From positions 1 to 64,000 of the forward strand of contig NZ_FNJI01000009.1 of assembly GCF_900104445.1 (NCBI RefSeq): a stretch of DNA of 64,000 nt, read 5' to 3'. A model generated the notes under the pieces. The model was not told the origin of the DNA. It saw only the letters and a list, made by a program, of their open reading frames with translations, and made no database searches. Shown piece by piece: positions 8,458 through 17,497 of the stretch. A program made the translations under genes and the position numbers. This DNA is from Desulforhopalus singaporensis. GTDB lineage: Bacteria; Desulfobacterota; Desulfobulbia; Desulfobulbales; Desulfocapsaceae. Within the stretch, counting starts at the first letter, position 1. Every line of letters begins with the position of its first letter.

Positions 8458-9735
8458 TTAAAGTTTGTTCTCGTACTGTTCGGTAAATTGCAGGTCCTTA
8501 ACGACTACGACGTTGAGCTTGTAGCCGGGCCTCACGGTCAGGGTGGGGCTGATGTTTGCAAATTTCTGCAGCAGCGTAAGGCTGGCCTGGCTCATCTGGG
8601 TGGCAAGGGCCATTCCCATGCTCTGGCTGAAGCTTGGCACGTCACTGTCGTTATCCGACAGCGTATCGATGGAATATGCTGTTCCTCCGGTAATCAGGCT
8701 CATGAGCAGCGCATGGCCGTATATCCTGAAATAGTGGTTGTTGACCTTATCGGACAATCCGCTCTGGCCGAGCTGGTCCGCTCCTGGAAACTTGTTGAGC
8801 GTCATGGTCCTGCCGTCCGGGAAAACCAGACGTGTCCAGGCGACAAAAAGTCTTTTGGCACCGAGGGCAACCCCGTTTTTGTATTGGCCGACAAGACGGG
8901 TGCCCTGGGGAATGAGCATATTGTCACCGGTGGCGGTGTCGTAGACATCCTGGCTGACCTGACCGATAATCTGGCCGGAAAGATCTGAGTTTATCCCGGT
9001 GATAAGCACCGTAGGGATAACCGCGCCGGTACGGAGGGCAAGCGGGTTGGTACCCTGCATACTGAATCCGTTGTCCCAGTCATCTGTTACGGCACCTATT
9101 GTCTGCTCCCCTTGAGCAGCTGGGTAAGGTACGGTGGATGGATCTTCACCCCTGGCTGCAGCAGCAGCCATTGCTTTTGCGTATTCCAGGTCACGCTCCT
9201 TGGAGGAAATTGGTGATGGCAGAGAATCTGCAGCTGCTGTACCGGTAGAAGCAAGGCTTGAATCCGGAGGCGTGCTCTCACCGTTGTCCCGGTTAACGCT
9301 CGGTCGCGTGTAGGCAAGAGGTTTTGAGTGAAGTGCCGACCTCTGCAGGTCACGTTTATAGCGCCTGAGTTCCAGCAGCTCCTGCTGCCGCATCTGCAAT
9401 ATCGGGTCGACCTGGGGACGTGTTACGGTTATTGGCCGTGGCAGGAGTTGTCTTGGATCTTTTTCCACCTCCTTGTTTTCGGTGACGCCTTTGACATCGG
9501 GTGCCTTGGGCAGGTTAAGTCCGGCCCCGACGGAAGTATTGAAATCTTCCGAGGGTCTTACAACCAGGTCCTCCTGCTGTTCCTCTTGTGTGAAATCCGG
9601 TTTGGTGAAGATGGCGGAGACGACCAGGCCGATGATGATAAGTACAAGCAGTCCGATGATAACTACCGGTTTTCTGCTCAAGGTCGTTACCACGACTGAA
9701 GGTCGGGAGAGTCCTTGCGGTGCCTTGTCACTCAT
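8458..9735 (-). CDS. trbI: Conjugal transfer protein TrbI (VirB10)
   Basis: 425 residues from the ATG at 9735. It has a short cytoplasmic N-terminus, one membrane helix (IIGLLVLIIIGLVVSAIF, about 25-42), a proline-rich periplasmic linker, and a C-terminal VirB10 beta-domain with IPQGTRLVGQYKNG and a FPDGRTMTLNKFPG stretch. It spans both membranes as the scaffold of the secretion core. Its start lies within the trbH stop region (AATGAGTGA). A longer frame begins at 9789, but it would overlap trbH more and lacks a ribosome site. Confidence 0.93.
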   Translation of the reverse strand: MSDKAPQGLSRPSVVVTTLSRKPVVIIGLLVLIIIGLVVSAIFTKPDFTQEEQQEDLVVRPSEDFNTSVGAGLNLPKAPDVKGVTENKEVEKDPRQLLPRPITVTRPQVDPILQMRQQELLELRRYKRDLQRSALHSKPLAYTRPSVNRDNGESTPPDSSLASTGTAAADSLPSPISSKERDLEYAKAMAAAAARGEDPSTVPYPAAQGEQTIGAVTDDWDNGFSMQGTNPLALRTGAVIPTVLITGINSDLSGQIIGQVSQDVYDTATGDNMLIPQGTRLVGQYKNGVALGAKRLFVAWTRLVFPDGRTMTLNKFPGADQLGQSGLSDKVNNHYFRIYGHALLMSLITGGTAYSIDTLSDNDSDVPSFSQSMGMALATQMSQASLTLLQKFANISPTLTVRPGYKLNVVVVKDLQFTEQYENKL

Positions 9736-10150
9736 TTTGTGTATCCTGTCGTAAAAATGTAGTATTGAGGGCGTATGTATTGGAATCAAACGTCCTTGAA
9801 ATGATGAGTCCTTTGTCTGTCTTCAGGGAGATATAGCTGGCGTTTGTCCCTTGGACGGAATCGATAACGTACCGCACCGTAACCGCTTCGGGGGATGGGG
9901 TGGCGGCGACCTGAAATCCGGCCTCGCGGGCTGCGCTTTCAAGAGCTTCATTAAAATTTCTGTTAGCTGACGGTTTAAAATAAATGCTCTGCTCACTGGA
10001 GCTTGGATACTCTGCTACCAGCCGATCCAGGATAAACTCTGTTATCGTTTTGGGATCTGCCGCAGGAGTAAGTGCCACATAAGATCTGTCAGGCACGGAT
10101 GCAGCGCAGGAAGTAAGAAACGCCAGGAAAAGTAAGGGAAGATATCTCAT
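9728..10150 (-). CDS. trbH: TrbH-like outer-membrane lipoprotein (VirB7-like role)
   Basis: 140 residues. The N-terminal signal peptide ends in a lipobox, LLFLAFLTSC, so it should be a lipoprotein. The remainder matches TrbH in size and position between trbG and trbI. It probably stabilises the TrbG/TrbI core complex in the outer membrane. Sequence conservation is low in this family, so the call leans on lipobox and gene order. Confidence 0.8.
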   Translation of the reverse strand: MRYLPLLFLAFLTSCAASVPDRSYVALTPAADPKTITEFILDRLVAEYPSSSEQSIYFKPSANRNFNEALESAAREAGFQVAATPSPEAVTVRYVIDSVQGTNASYISLKTDKGLIISRTFDSNTYALNTTFLRQDTQNE

Positions 10151-10151
10151 G

Positions 10152-11090
10152 CTATGCCTCCTTATGTCTGATGGTTATTTTCTCTTGGGTTTTGCCTAAT
10201 CCGACGATCAGATAGCCTTCCTCAAAGACCTGGTCGACCACAAAGGTGCTGTCTTTCACCCGGTAATTGACAAGACCCTGGCCCGCTGCAGTTTTAACGA
10301 GCAGTACCGGCATCTCCTGAATTTCCGGCATGCGGATATAGGTCTTTTTCCCATCGTTATAGACCTGTACAGGTCGCCACAGTGCCTTGCCCTTAATGGT
10401 GTACTGAAAGTCAAGGTCGACGGGATCAAACCCACGTTTTTTGGTGTCCTTGTCCTTTGGTTCCTCCTGGTTAACGGCTGACGAAAAAACTGTCTGTGTA
10501 TCGTGTGGATATAAGAATCCCGTATACGCCATATGCTCCTTTCGGTCGGATTTGAGCTTGATGTGGTAGGCTCTTCTGTCGGTTGTGATCAGCGCAGTTG
10601 TTGAAATGCCGGAATCAATAGTCTTGAACGCTATATGGCTTGTGCTGTAGCTGCCGGTGCCTGAGTTGACCACCTCAACATGCCACCTGGCGGTATCGCC
10701 AAGGACGATTGAGCTGATCTTCTCGCCAGGCTGCATTTCAAGGTCTGCGACCTGATACGGTGCGACAATAATGGTCGGGATGGTGTGGCCATAGACAAAG
10801 CTGACTTTGCCTTTTCCTCCAAGTGCAGGTTTAAGAGCGTTTTCTTTCCATTCCTGTGCCAGCTCAAGCGGCATTTTCTCCCGGTCGCTCAGGATCGCAG
10901 GGGCGGGCGATACGTAGGATGCATCCATAAATGATAAATCGAGCGGGTCTCCGCCGAGGTTGCCGACTTCAAGTGTCGTGACCTGGCCGGGTTCGTCGAT
11001 GGTGACGGTCAGCGGTGCGTTTTCTGCGGCTGCAGCCGGGTTTGCAAACAGCACAAGCGTGATAAGTACAAATGTTTTTTTCATTTTCAT
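10152..11090 (-). CDS. trbG: Conjugal transfer protein TrbG (VirB9)
   Basis: 312 residues with a cleavable signal peptide (VLITLVLFANPAAAAE). The C-terminal VirB9/TrbG domain includes FQYTIKGKALWRPVQVYNDG and KTYIRMP, the beta-barrel region that joins VirB7 and VirB10 partners at the outer membrane. Its start overlaps the end of trbF by four bases, and trbH follows one base after its stop. Confidence 0.92.
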   Translation of the reverse strand: MKMKKTFVLITLVLFANPAAAAENAPLTVTIDEPGQVTTLEVGNLGGDPLDLSFMDASYVSPAPAILSDREKMPLELAQEWKENALKPALGGKGKVSFVYGHTIPTIIVAPYQVADLEMQPGEKISSIVLGDTARWHVEVVNSGTGSYSTSHIAFKTIDSGISTTALITTDRRAYHIKLKSDRKEHMAYTGFLYPHDTQTVFSSAVNQEEPKDKDTKKRGFDPVDLDFQYTIKGKALWRPVQVYNDGKKTYIRMPEIQEMPVLLVKTAAGQGLVNYRVKDSTFVVDQVFEEGYLIVGLGKTQEKITIRHKEA

Positions 11091-11749
11091 AATCCTCCTG
11101 TTTTTTCCGAGACGGAAACCTCCGAGACATAGATCCCTGCCGCATTGCGGAGGATCTCCGTTTGTGTCTCCGGTGTTTTCCTCTTGATTACGAGATTTGC
11201 GGTATAGGTTTTTCTGACCTGGATCTCACCCTGATGATTTCGGGTGATCTCTTCCCACTCTGCCGACCAGGTGTCACCTGAGACATAGAGTGGAAGCCTG
11301 GTGATCCGCACCTCTACCAGCTTTTTTTGTGAACTGTTGTACGGGTTGTTTTGGGTGTACCATTGGCCGAGCGTTCCCTTGGCAGCCCCGACGGAGACAA
11401 AACTTGCCTGTTTGACGTATTTTTCCTGGAGTGATATGTCGGCGGTAACTGTTCTCCAGGCGTTGATGAAACTTGCGAGGCTGTACTGGATTACCTCTTC
11501 CCGGCTGTCGATCGCTGTAGCTGCGGAAGCCCCCGAGACCCGTCCGGCTCGGTCCACCTCGACGACATAGGGAATTATCTTTGCCTGGGTGAGCTGCCAG
11601 ATATTGGCAACTCCCAGCAGCAAGGTAACGGTCACAGCAACCAGGGCGATCATACGCCACCTGTTACGTTCTTCGATAAAAGAGCCGTATACTTCCGCCC
11701 AGGCTCTTTTCCCGGCGAGATAGTGATTGTTTTTTTCTTCTTTTGTCAT
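11087..11749 (-). CDS. trbF: Conjugal transfer protein TrbF (VirB8)
   Basis: 220 residues from the ATG at 11749. It has an N-terminal NxYLAGKRAWAEVYGSF box typical of TrbF, one membrane helix (MIALVAVTVTLLLGVANIW), then a periplasmic VirB8-like NTF2 domain. It nucleates assembly of the channel in the inner membrane. The ATG overlaps the trbL stop (ATGA). The frame stays open upstream to 12232 only because it runs antiparallel in phase through trbL; that extension has no family similarity. Confidence 0.92.
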   Translation of the reverse strand: MTKEEKNNHYLAGKRAWAEVYGSFIEERNRWRMIALVAVTVTLLLGVANIWQLTQAKIIPYVVEVDRAGRVSGASAATAIDSREEVIQYSLASFINAWRTVTADISLQEKYVKQASFVSVGAAKGTLGQWYTQNNPYNSSQKKLVEVRITRLPLYVSGDTWSAEWEEITRNHQGEIQVRKTYTANLVIKRKTPETQTEILRNAAGIYVSEVSVSEKTGGL

Positions 11750-12834
11750 TGTTCTTCCTCTTTCTTCAAATGAGCCTGTGCCGCTTCGGAAAGGCTCATA
11801 AGCGCTCCTTTCTGGGCACCACTGATACCACCGGCAAGTCCACCGCCTCCGGAAGCGCCGATGGCAGCGCCGGTACCCATGGAGGCAGCTCCGACAGCTG
11901 TTCCAACGCCTGCGGCCATGGCACCTGCCATCATCCCTCCGGAAGATCCGGAATAGTTTGAAACAAAACTTGCTAAAGAGTCGGGCAGGGCTTTGACAAG
12001 AAATGCGCAAATTACAAAATTGGCGGTGACGACAAAGACATCCGTAGGGGTTCTGAACTCCCATGCAACTATTGTGTGAACGAGGGTATAGATAACATTT
12101 ATGAGGAGTTGGATTATAAAGAGCTTCAAACCTACTGCGAGCGAATAACGCATAAAGTTGGTGGCCCATCCTCTGGTATGTCGATTGCCGCCAAAACCAA
12201 GTATCAGAATGCCGACGTTCATCACGATCCAAGCTTCACAAAGGATAATGAGGTACATCCCATAGGTAAGAGCAGCACAGACTAAGCTTACTACGGCACA
12301 GAGGGCGATCATAACGGCAACGCCAGGTTGAAAGATCGTGGCGATCTTCTCCATAGCTTTGACAGTGGTAATGCTGTCTCTGAAAAACAGTGATACCCTT
12401 TCTGAAGGCTTATGAATGTCTTCGGCTAAACCAATAAAGCCGTCAACGATCTTTGCTGTGAGATCCTGGCCATAGATTATGAGGCAGTAGAAAGTGGCTC
12501 CAAAGATCGCGACCCTGACAAGCTCGGCGATCACATCCGTGATATCAGCTTTCTGAAGACCTAGCCTGATTGCAAGAAAAACGACCTCGATTACGAGCAG
12601 GCAGTTAAGCAGCCAGATGGCATGGGGTTTGACGTTACTACCCCACTTTGTACCCAAGGTTTTATATAAATTAACCAGATTTTGTGTAATGTTGAGGTCT
12701 GGTGTTGCCGCAAAAGTTTCATTGCAAAAAATCATTGATGTTGTTAGGGTGAGTAGGGTGGTTATGACTGTAACTATTTGTCTTGTAATAATATTTTTTT
12801 CAGGAGTGTTTGTTGTGTCTGCGAAAATGATCAT
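11746..12834 (-). CDS. trbL: Conjugal transfer protein TrbL (VirB6)
   Basis: 362 residues from the ATG at 12834, which has AAGGA upstream. A signal-like N-terminus (IVTVITTLLTLTTSMIF) is followed by about six membrane helices and a glycine/alanine-rich C-terminal tail, as in TrbL/VirB6 inner-membrane channel proteins. A weaker GTG at 12882 would add 16 residues. The 5' end overlaps by 20 bases the start of a plus-strand small gene (12815-13000), which is unusual within a trb operon. Confidence 0.9.
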   Translation of the reverse strand: MIIFADTTNTPEKNIITRQIVTVITTLLTLTTSMIFCNETFAATPDLNITQNLVNLYKTLGTKWGSNVKPHAIWLLNCLLVIEVVFLAIRLGLQKADITDVIAELVRVAIFGATFYCLIIYGQDLTAKIVDGFIGLAEDIHKPSERVSLFFRDSITTVKAMEKIATIFQPGVAVMIALCAVVSLVCAALTYGMYLIILCEAWIVMNVGILILGFGGNRHTRGWATNFMRYSLAVGLKLFIIQLLINVIYTLVHTIVAWEFRTPTDVFVVTANFVICAFLVKALPDSLASFVSNYSGSSGGMMAGAMAAGVGTAVGAASMGTGAAIGASGGGGLAGGISGAQKGALMSLSEAAQAHLKKEEEQ

Positions 12835-13000
12835 CTTGGTTATCCTTAGTTTTTGCCTTGCCGGTGGAATGGTCGGAGGCACTTATTTTTTATTTGAGTC
12901 AAAACATAAATATGACGAATCTTGGATGGATGAACCTGTTGATATCCAAGACATATTGATACAACCTGGTGATAAGACACCGACTAATGACAACAAGTGA
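12815..13000 (+). CDS. Small membrane protein on the opposite strand inside the trb operon, tail like TrbJ
   Basis: 61 residues from a GTG at 12815 with AGGAG 8 bases upstream. One membrane helix (MIILVILSFCLAGGMVGGTY) is followed by a charged periplasmic-type segment ending ESWMDEPVDIQDILIQPG and a short tail. That end matches the TrbJ C-terminus (ENWFIEEVEISDILMQPG) at about 11 of 19 positions. The stop codon is directly adjacent to the trbJ stop on the other strand (TGATCA). RP4 carries trbK, an entry-exclusion gene, at this place but on the operon strand. A TrbK-like exclusion or TrbJ-partner role is inference. A longer in-frame extension to 12617 lies wholly antisense to trbL. Confidence 0.6.
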   Translation: MSAKMIILVILSFCLAGGMVGGTYFLFESKHKYDESWMDEPVDIQDILIQPGDKTPTNDNK

Positions 13001-13831
13001 TCATGAGCCCGGCTGCATAAGAATGTCTGATATTTCCACTTCTTCAATGAACCAATTCTCCAGTTCTTTCTGCTGGTTCTTTTTTCCCTGGCGTTCCTGG
13101 GCGTTCCAAGCGCTTTGGGCCTGGTAATAGGTGGCTGTGAGAGCTCGCTGGTCGCGCAGCTCTTGCGCTATCAATCCCATCACCTGGTTACCCGCTTCAA
13201 TAGCATCCAGGTTGCCTTCTTTTTCAGAAAGCAGATCCCGGAGATAGGCGTCAAATTCGCCTGTTTGCTCAAGCTGCTCCAACTGCTCGCCGGAGAGTCC
13301 GAATGAGGATTTCAGTACGTCGTCAATTTTTAGAGTCGCGTTCTTGTACTGCTCATCGTAAATAGCTATCCTCTCTTCAACCGGAAGGCCTTCAATTTTA
13401 ATTTCTTCAAGTCCCGGAAACGTTTCCGTATAGATTTCCTGCAAGACTTCCTGGTCCGCTTTAAAGCTCTTGAGTTTTCCGAGAGCCTTAAGCAGATATT
13501 TGGATTCAATGATCACCCTGTCCTTGAGATGTCCTGGCAGGTTGATTGTGTTCTGGATCATGTTGTCGGTCTGGTTGGTCAGTTGTTTGGTCTGCTCAAT
13601 CATCTCCGTAGTCTGTTTGATAAACTCGATATAGTCGTTGAGGGATTGTTCATATTGCTGTTGCTGTAAATAGTATTGCTTGGTGAGCTGGACCACGGAT
13701 TCAATGTCTTCGACATATTGGAACAACTGAGTAAAAACTGTCGAGCAGTTTGAGCAGAATAACGCCGAGGAGTTTTGGGGACCGAACATAATTGAGACTG
13801 CAAGGGTTGTGGTGATAATGATCTTTTTCAT
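13001..13831 (-). CDS. trbJ: Conjugal transfer protein TrbJ (VirB5)
   Basis: 276 residues with a signal peptide (IIITTTLAVSIMFGPQNSSA) and the FCSNCSTVFTQLFQY motif typical of TrbJ. The rest is long helices rich in glutamine, as in VirB5 proteins placed at the pilus tip or periplasm. It ends in a short conserved tail (VEISDILMQPGS) repeated in the small plus-strand gene that meets it tail to tail. It lies between trbB and trbL as in RP4. Confidence 0.92.
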   Translation of the reverse strand: MKKIIITTTLAVSIMFGPQNSSALFCSNCSTVFTQLFQYVEDIESVVQLTKQYYLQQQQYEQSLNDYIEFIKQTTEMIEQTKQLTNQTDNMIQNTINLPGHLKDRVIIESKYLLKALGKLKSFKADQEVLQEIYTETFPGLEEIKIEGLPVEERIAIYDEQYKNATLKIDDVLKSSFGLSGEQLEQLEQTGEFDAYLRDLLSEKEGNLDAIEAGNQVMGLIAQELRDQRALTATYYQAQSAWNAQERQGKKNQQKELENWFIEEVEISDILMQPGS

Positions 13832-13834
13832 TTT

Positions 13835-14767
13835 TCATTCCTCTTTGCTTATTGTTTCGAGTCGATTGTTGTTAACCATTGCCAGTTCCTTTACTTGCCT
13901 TCCGTCCGGAGTCTTTGCGATAAAGATCACCAGGTCGACCGCCTCCCGGATCAGCTCTTCCATCGGTGAGCTTGAGACTTCTGAAATCAACTGGGCAAGC
14001 CGCAGGAGTCCGCCTGCGCAACTGTTTGCGTGTACCGTGCAGATCCCGCCGGGGTGACCGGTGTTCCATGCCTTTAAAAGATCGAGCGCCGCGCCGTCGC
14101 GTACCTCGCCGACTATGATCCGGTCCGGTCGCAACCTCATGGTTGCCTTTAAGAGTTGGCGCATGGTTGTGGTGCGGTTGGTCCTGAGCAGCAGCTTGTT
14201 TTCACTTGTGCACTGCAGCTCACAGGTATCCTCGATAATGACCAGCCGATCCCCTGGGCAGCTCGCGGAGAGCTCGGCCAGGATCGCGTTGGCAAGGGTG
14301 GTCTTGCCGGACCCGGTGCCGCCGACTACAAGCAGGTTTTTCTTGTTTTTGACAGCCTCACGGATCACTTCCTTGTGGACGGGTTCCATGATCCCGGACT
14401 CCACATAGTCGGCAAGGCTGAAGATCCGCAGCGCTTTTTTCCTTATCGTAAAACTGGGACTTGCGGCAACCGGAGGGAAAATGCCTTCAAAACGGGAACC
14501 GTCAAGCGGCAGCTCACCCTCCACGATAGGGTTTTCCTGGGTAACTACATTTCCGAGCATCGAGGCGATCACTCTGAGGATCGAGGAGGCCTGGTTGTGA
14601 TCGATTCGACCGGCTTCCACCAGTCCTCTTGAAAAAGAATCGAGCCACAAGCGACCGTCATCGTTGAGCATCACCTCAATGATATCGGGATTGCCAAGCG
14701 CTTCGGTGACAACCGGTCCAAGGTTATGTCTGAGGCTGTCGAGGACGACATGGCTTTGTTTTTTCAT
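13835..14767 (-). CDS. trbB: Conjugal transfer ATPase TrbB (VirB11)
   Basis: 310 residues. Walker A is GGTGSGKTT at 149-157, followed by LVIIEDTCELQC, the Asp box region, and MRLRPDRIIVGEVRDG, the Walker B region, then HSNSCA-type His box as TVHANSC. It is a hexameric cytoplasmic secretion ATPase that switches the machine between pilus assembly and DNA transfer. Its ATG overlaps the trbE stop (ATGA). Confidence 0.95.
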   Translation of the reverse strand: MKKQSHVVLDSLRHNLGPVVTEALGNPDIIEVMLNDDGRLWLDSFSRGLVEAGRIDHNQASSILRVIASMLGNVVTQENPIVEGELPLDGSRFEGIFPPVAASPSFTIRKKALRIFSLADYVESGIMEPVHKEVIREAVKNKKNLLVVGGTGSGKTTLANAILAELSASCPGDRLVIIEDTCELQCTSENKLLLRTNRTTTMRQLLKATMRLRPDRIIVGEVRDGAALDLLKAWNTGHPGGICTVHANSCAGGLLRLAQLISEVSSSPMEELIREAVDLVIFIAKTPDGRQVKELAMVNNNRLETISKEE

Positions 14768-17496
14768 GAGAGCCTCCTTGCAACGTTTCGTTTTTGAAGC
14801 CAGATCTCAGGCCATGACGAACCATGTTCCCGCTGCAGATCCTTGATTGCCCCAATATCGTCTTTGCCCGAGGCCCCGACAAAGGAGAGCGCCAAGGGAG
14901 AAAGAGAGAGATTTATCATCCGGCACCCTTCAGGGTTGGTGACGTAATATTCCCTTTTGGCTACCCCTTTGGAGACAAGACCAATTTGAGTTGAGTTAAG
15001 ACCAAGCGCCCTGTAAAGATCTCTTTGTGTGTCTTTGTCGGCTGCCATATTGGGAAGAAAGATTTTTGTAGGACATGATTCGTAGAGTACGTCGAGTATG
15101 CCTGAATCCTTTGCGTCGGAAAGACTCTGGGTAGCCAGGACTACCGCGCAGTTTGCTTTTCTCAGCACCTTGAGCCATTCCCGGATCTTGGCCCTGAATA
15201 CAGGATGGCCGAGCATGATCCACGCCTCGTCAAGGATGAGCAGGGAAGGCTGGCCGGTAAAACTTTTCTCTATCCGGTGAAAAAGATAGAGCAGCACCGG
15301 GATAAGATTTTCTTCACCAAGGTTCATCAGCTCCTCAATCTCAAAGACGGAAAAGTTATTTCCGGATATATCGAGGTTGTCTTTTTCCGCATCGAGCAGC
15401 CGCCCCATTGCTCCCTCTACCGTATAGTGTTTGATCGCTTCCTTGAGCTCCTGGTTCTGCAGGAAGTGGTACAGGTTGCTCATGGTGCGGTGGCTGGGCA
15501 GGTTATGCCTGATCTGTGTCATGGCGTCGTGGATCGCTGCCCGATGGTGCGGTTTGATGTCGACTTTCTGGATGGCACAGAGGGTGGTGATCCAGTCTTC
15601 GGCCCAGGCTTGTTCACTGTCGGTGTCAACTTGCTGCAGGGGGCAGAACGCCAGTTTACTGTCGTCACCCGCGATCTCGTAATGGGTGCCTCCTGCAGCC
15701 GCTGCCAGCGGATACATCGATCCGCCTTTGTCAAAGCAATAGATTGACGCGTCCCGATACCGTCTGAACTGTGCGGCGATCGTGGCAAGCAGGACCGACT
15801 TGCCTGAGCCGGTCGGACCGAAGATCAGGGTATGGCCCAGATCACCGAAATGAAGGTTGAGACGGAAGGGCGTAGACCCTTGAGTTGCCGCATATAATAG
15901 GGGAGGGCTGTTTTCCGGGTAGAAGGGACATGGACAATGTTTGTGTCCGGCGTAGACCGTTGATAAGGGCAGGATGTCCGCAAGGTTAAGCGTATGCAGG
16001 ATTACCCGCCTCATATTGGCGTAGTTGTTGCCGGGATGTGTCCCAAGCCAGGCTTCCAGGCTGTTGATAGTCTCCAGTCTGCAGCCGAACCCCTGGGTGA
16101 GAAGGGTCTTGCGTATATCCCTGATATTTCCGGCAAGCGTATCCCTGTCTTCGTTTAAAAGAATCACGTTGCCGGAATAGTAGCCAAAACCGACATCGCC
16201 CAGCTGGTTGGCGAACCTGGCTTCTTCCGCGTCTTCATGCATCATCGCCGCATCCCGGTTGACACGCGGATCGCGTTTGTTGAACAGCTTGTCAATCAAC
16301 CCCACCATTTTCTGTGACCAGGCTTTTGAATAATCCTCGATCTGCCGGGAAGCCGTATACGGGTCCATGCAGATAAAGCGGCTGGAAAAACGGTAGGGGA
16401 TACTGAGCGAGTCAAGGGTGTCCAGCATCATGGGAAAGGATTCGTGGGGAAAACCGTCGATCGCAAGTGCGGCGATATGCTTCTCGCCGACTCTTGGAAC
16501 CACGCCGCCCGTTATGTCCGCTCGGCTGAGAAGTACGTCAAGATACATCGGTACTTGCGGCAGCAAGACCGGGTGGCGCTCTCCTGTGATGCAGTAGCTT
16601 ATTATCTCAAGCAGTTCCGAGCAGGTTGCGCTCTGGGTTTGTATGTCTTTTAAACGATGCAGGGTAAAAGAGATCTTTAGCCGGTCCTCGATCTCGATCA
16701 GTTCCTCCTTAAAGCGGGCCAGGGCTTTTTCACCTTCATCTGCCCTGATTTTGCGATTCCGCGTCTCACCTCCTGTCTCGGTATAGAAGAAGCTGTTTAT
16801 CTTTTCGCTTGCAAGGTTGGGACGCCAGGAAAGAAAAAGATAGTGGCTGGTCCTGAAATGTTTTCCCTCTTTGCGAAAAAGCTCTCTTCGCTCGTCATCT
16901 ATCGCCCTGGTCACCGGATCTGGGAAAAAGCTTTCACTTGAACCCGGGTAATACTCTTCGGGGCTGCGGATGCAGTTAAAATGCAGTGACCAGCCGTCGC
17001 CAAGCTCTTTTGTCGAGGTGGAAATGGATGAGGAAAAAGAAGCAAGCTCCGATTCCGTGGAACTTGCCGTATCCCTTGTTGTAAGCTGGTAACCGACAAA
17101 AAACGAGCCGTCCTTGCAGAGTATCAGGCCGTTATCGATCATCACCGCATACTGCAGCAGCGATTGCAGACCGGGCTCTTTTGTCCGGTGACTTCTATAT
17201 GCGGCACCTGACGGAGCGCTAAACGGACTGTCCTTGGCCGGATAGAACTCTTTATGTTTCATATGAAATTTCCAGACCTTTGTCATAATCGGGTCCGCCT
17301 TGCCTGACATACGGGCCAGGGTGAGTGCCCCGATGATCGCCACGGTGGCAAACAGCAGTTTGAGCCAGTTGCCATTTGACGTGATGATCACCAGTCCTCC
17401 ACCAATAGCTATGGGAAAAAGCAGGTCGCGTTCAACCCCAACGATAAGGTTGGCCCGGTGCAGGCTCCTGAAGATTGATATTCGTCTGCGGGCCAT
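14764..17496 (-). CDS. trbE: TrbD-TrbE fusion (VirB3-VirB4)
   Basis: 910 residues. The first ~95 residues, with LHRANLIVGVERDLLFPIAI and two membrane helices, match TrbD/VirB3. The rest is the VirB4-type ATPase TrbE, with Walker A GPTGSGKS at 560-567 and Walker B PSLLILDEAWIMLG further on. TrbE alone is about 800-850 residues and TrbD about 100, so the length fits a full fusion. VirB3-VirB4 fusions are known in other type IV systems. It powers pilin extraction and substrate transport. It starts one base after the trbC stop. Confidence 0.92.
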   Translation of the reverse strand: MARRRISIFRSLHRANLIVGVERDLLFPIAIGGGLVIITSNGNWLKLLFATVAIIGALTLARMSGKADPIMTKVWKFHMKHKEFYPAKDSPFSAPSGAAYRSHRTKEPGLQSLLQYAVMIDNGLILCKDGSFFVGYQLTTRDTASSTESELASFSSSISTSTKELGDGWSLHFNCIRSPEEYYPGSSESFFPDPVTRAIDDERRELFRKEGKHFRTSHYLFLSWRPNLASEKINSFFYTETGGETRNRKIRADEGEKALARFKEELIEIEDRLKISFTLHRLKDIQTQSATCSELLEIISYCITGERHPVLLPQVPMYLDVLLSRADITGGVVPRVGEKHIAALAIDGFPHESFPMMLDTLDSLSIPYRFSSRFICMDPYTASRQIEDYSKAWSQKMVGLIDKLFNKRDPRVNRDAAMMHEDAEEARFANQLGDVGFGYYSGNVILLNEDRDTLAGNIRDIRKTLLTQGFGCRLETINSLEAWLGTHPGNNYANMRRVILHTLNLADILPLSTVYAGHKHCPCPFYPENSPPLLYAATQGSTPFRLNLHFGDLGHTLIFGPTGSGKSVLLATIAAQFRRYRDASIYCFDKGGSMYPLAAAAGGTHYEIAGDDSKLAFCPLQQVDTDSEQAWAEDWITTLCAIQKVDIKPHHRAAIHDAMTQIRHNLPSHRTMSNLYHFLQNQELKEAIKHYTVEGAMGRLLDAEKDNLDISGNNFSVFEIEELMNLGEENLIPVLLYLFHRIEKSFTGQPSLLILDEAWIMLGHPVFRAKIREWLKVLRKANCAVVLATQSLSDAKDSGILDVLYESCPTKIFLPNMAADKDTQRDLYRALGLNSTQIGLVSKGVAKREYYVTNPEGCRMINLSLSPLALSFVGASGKDDIGAIKDLQREHGSSWPEIWLQKRNVARRLS

Positions 17497-17497
17497 C

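Noticed and set aside
11750-12232. Upstream extension of trbF
   Set aside because: It overlaps trbL in antiphase, is rich in R, C and S, and lacks similarity; the ATG at 11749 gives the normal TrbF start.
12617-12814. N-terminal extension of the small plus-strand gene
   Set aside because: It is wholly antisense to the trbL 5' part, which has membrane-protein features; the GTG at 12815 has its own ribosome site.
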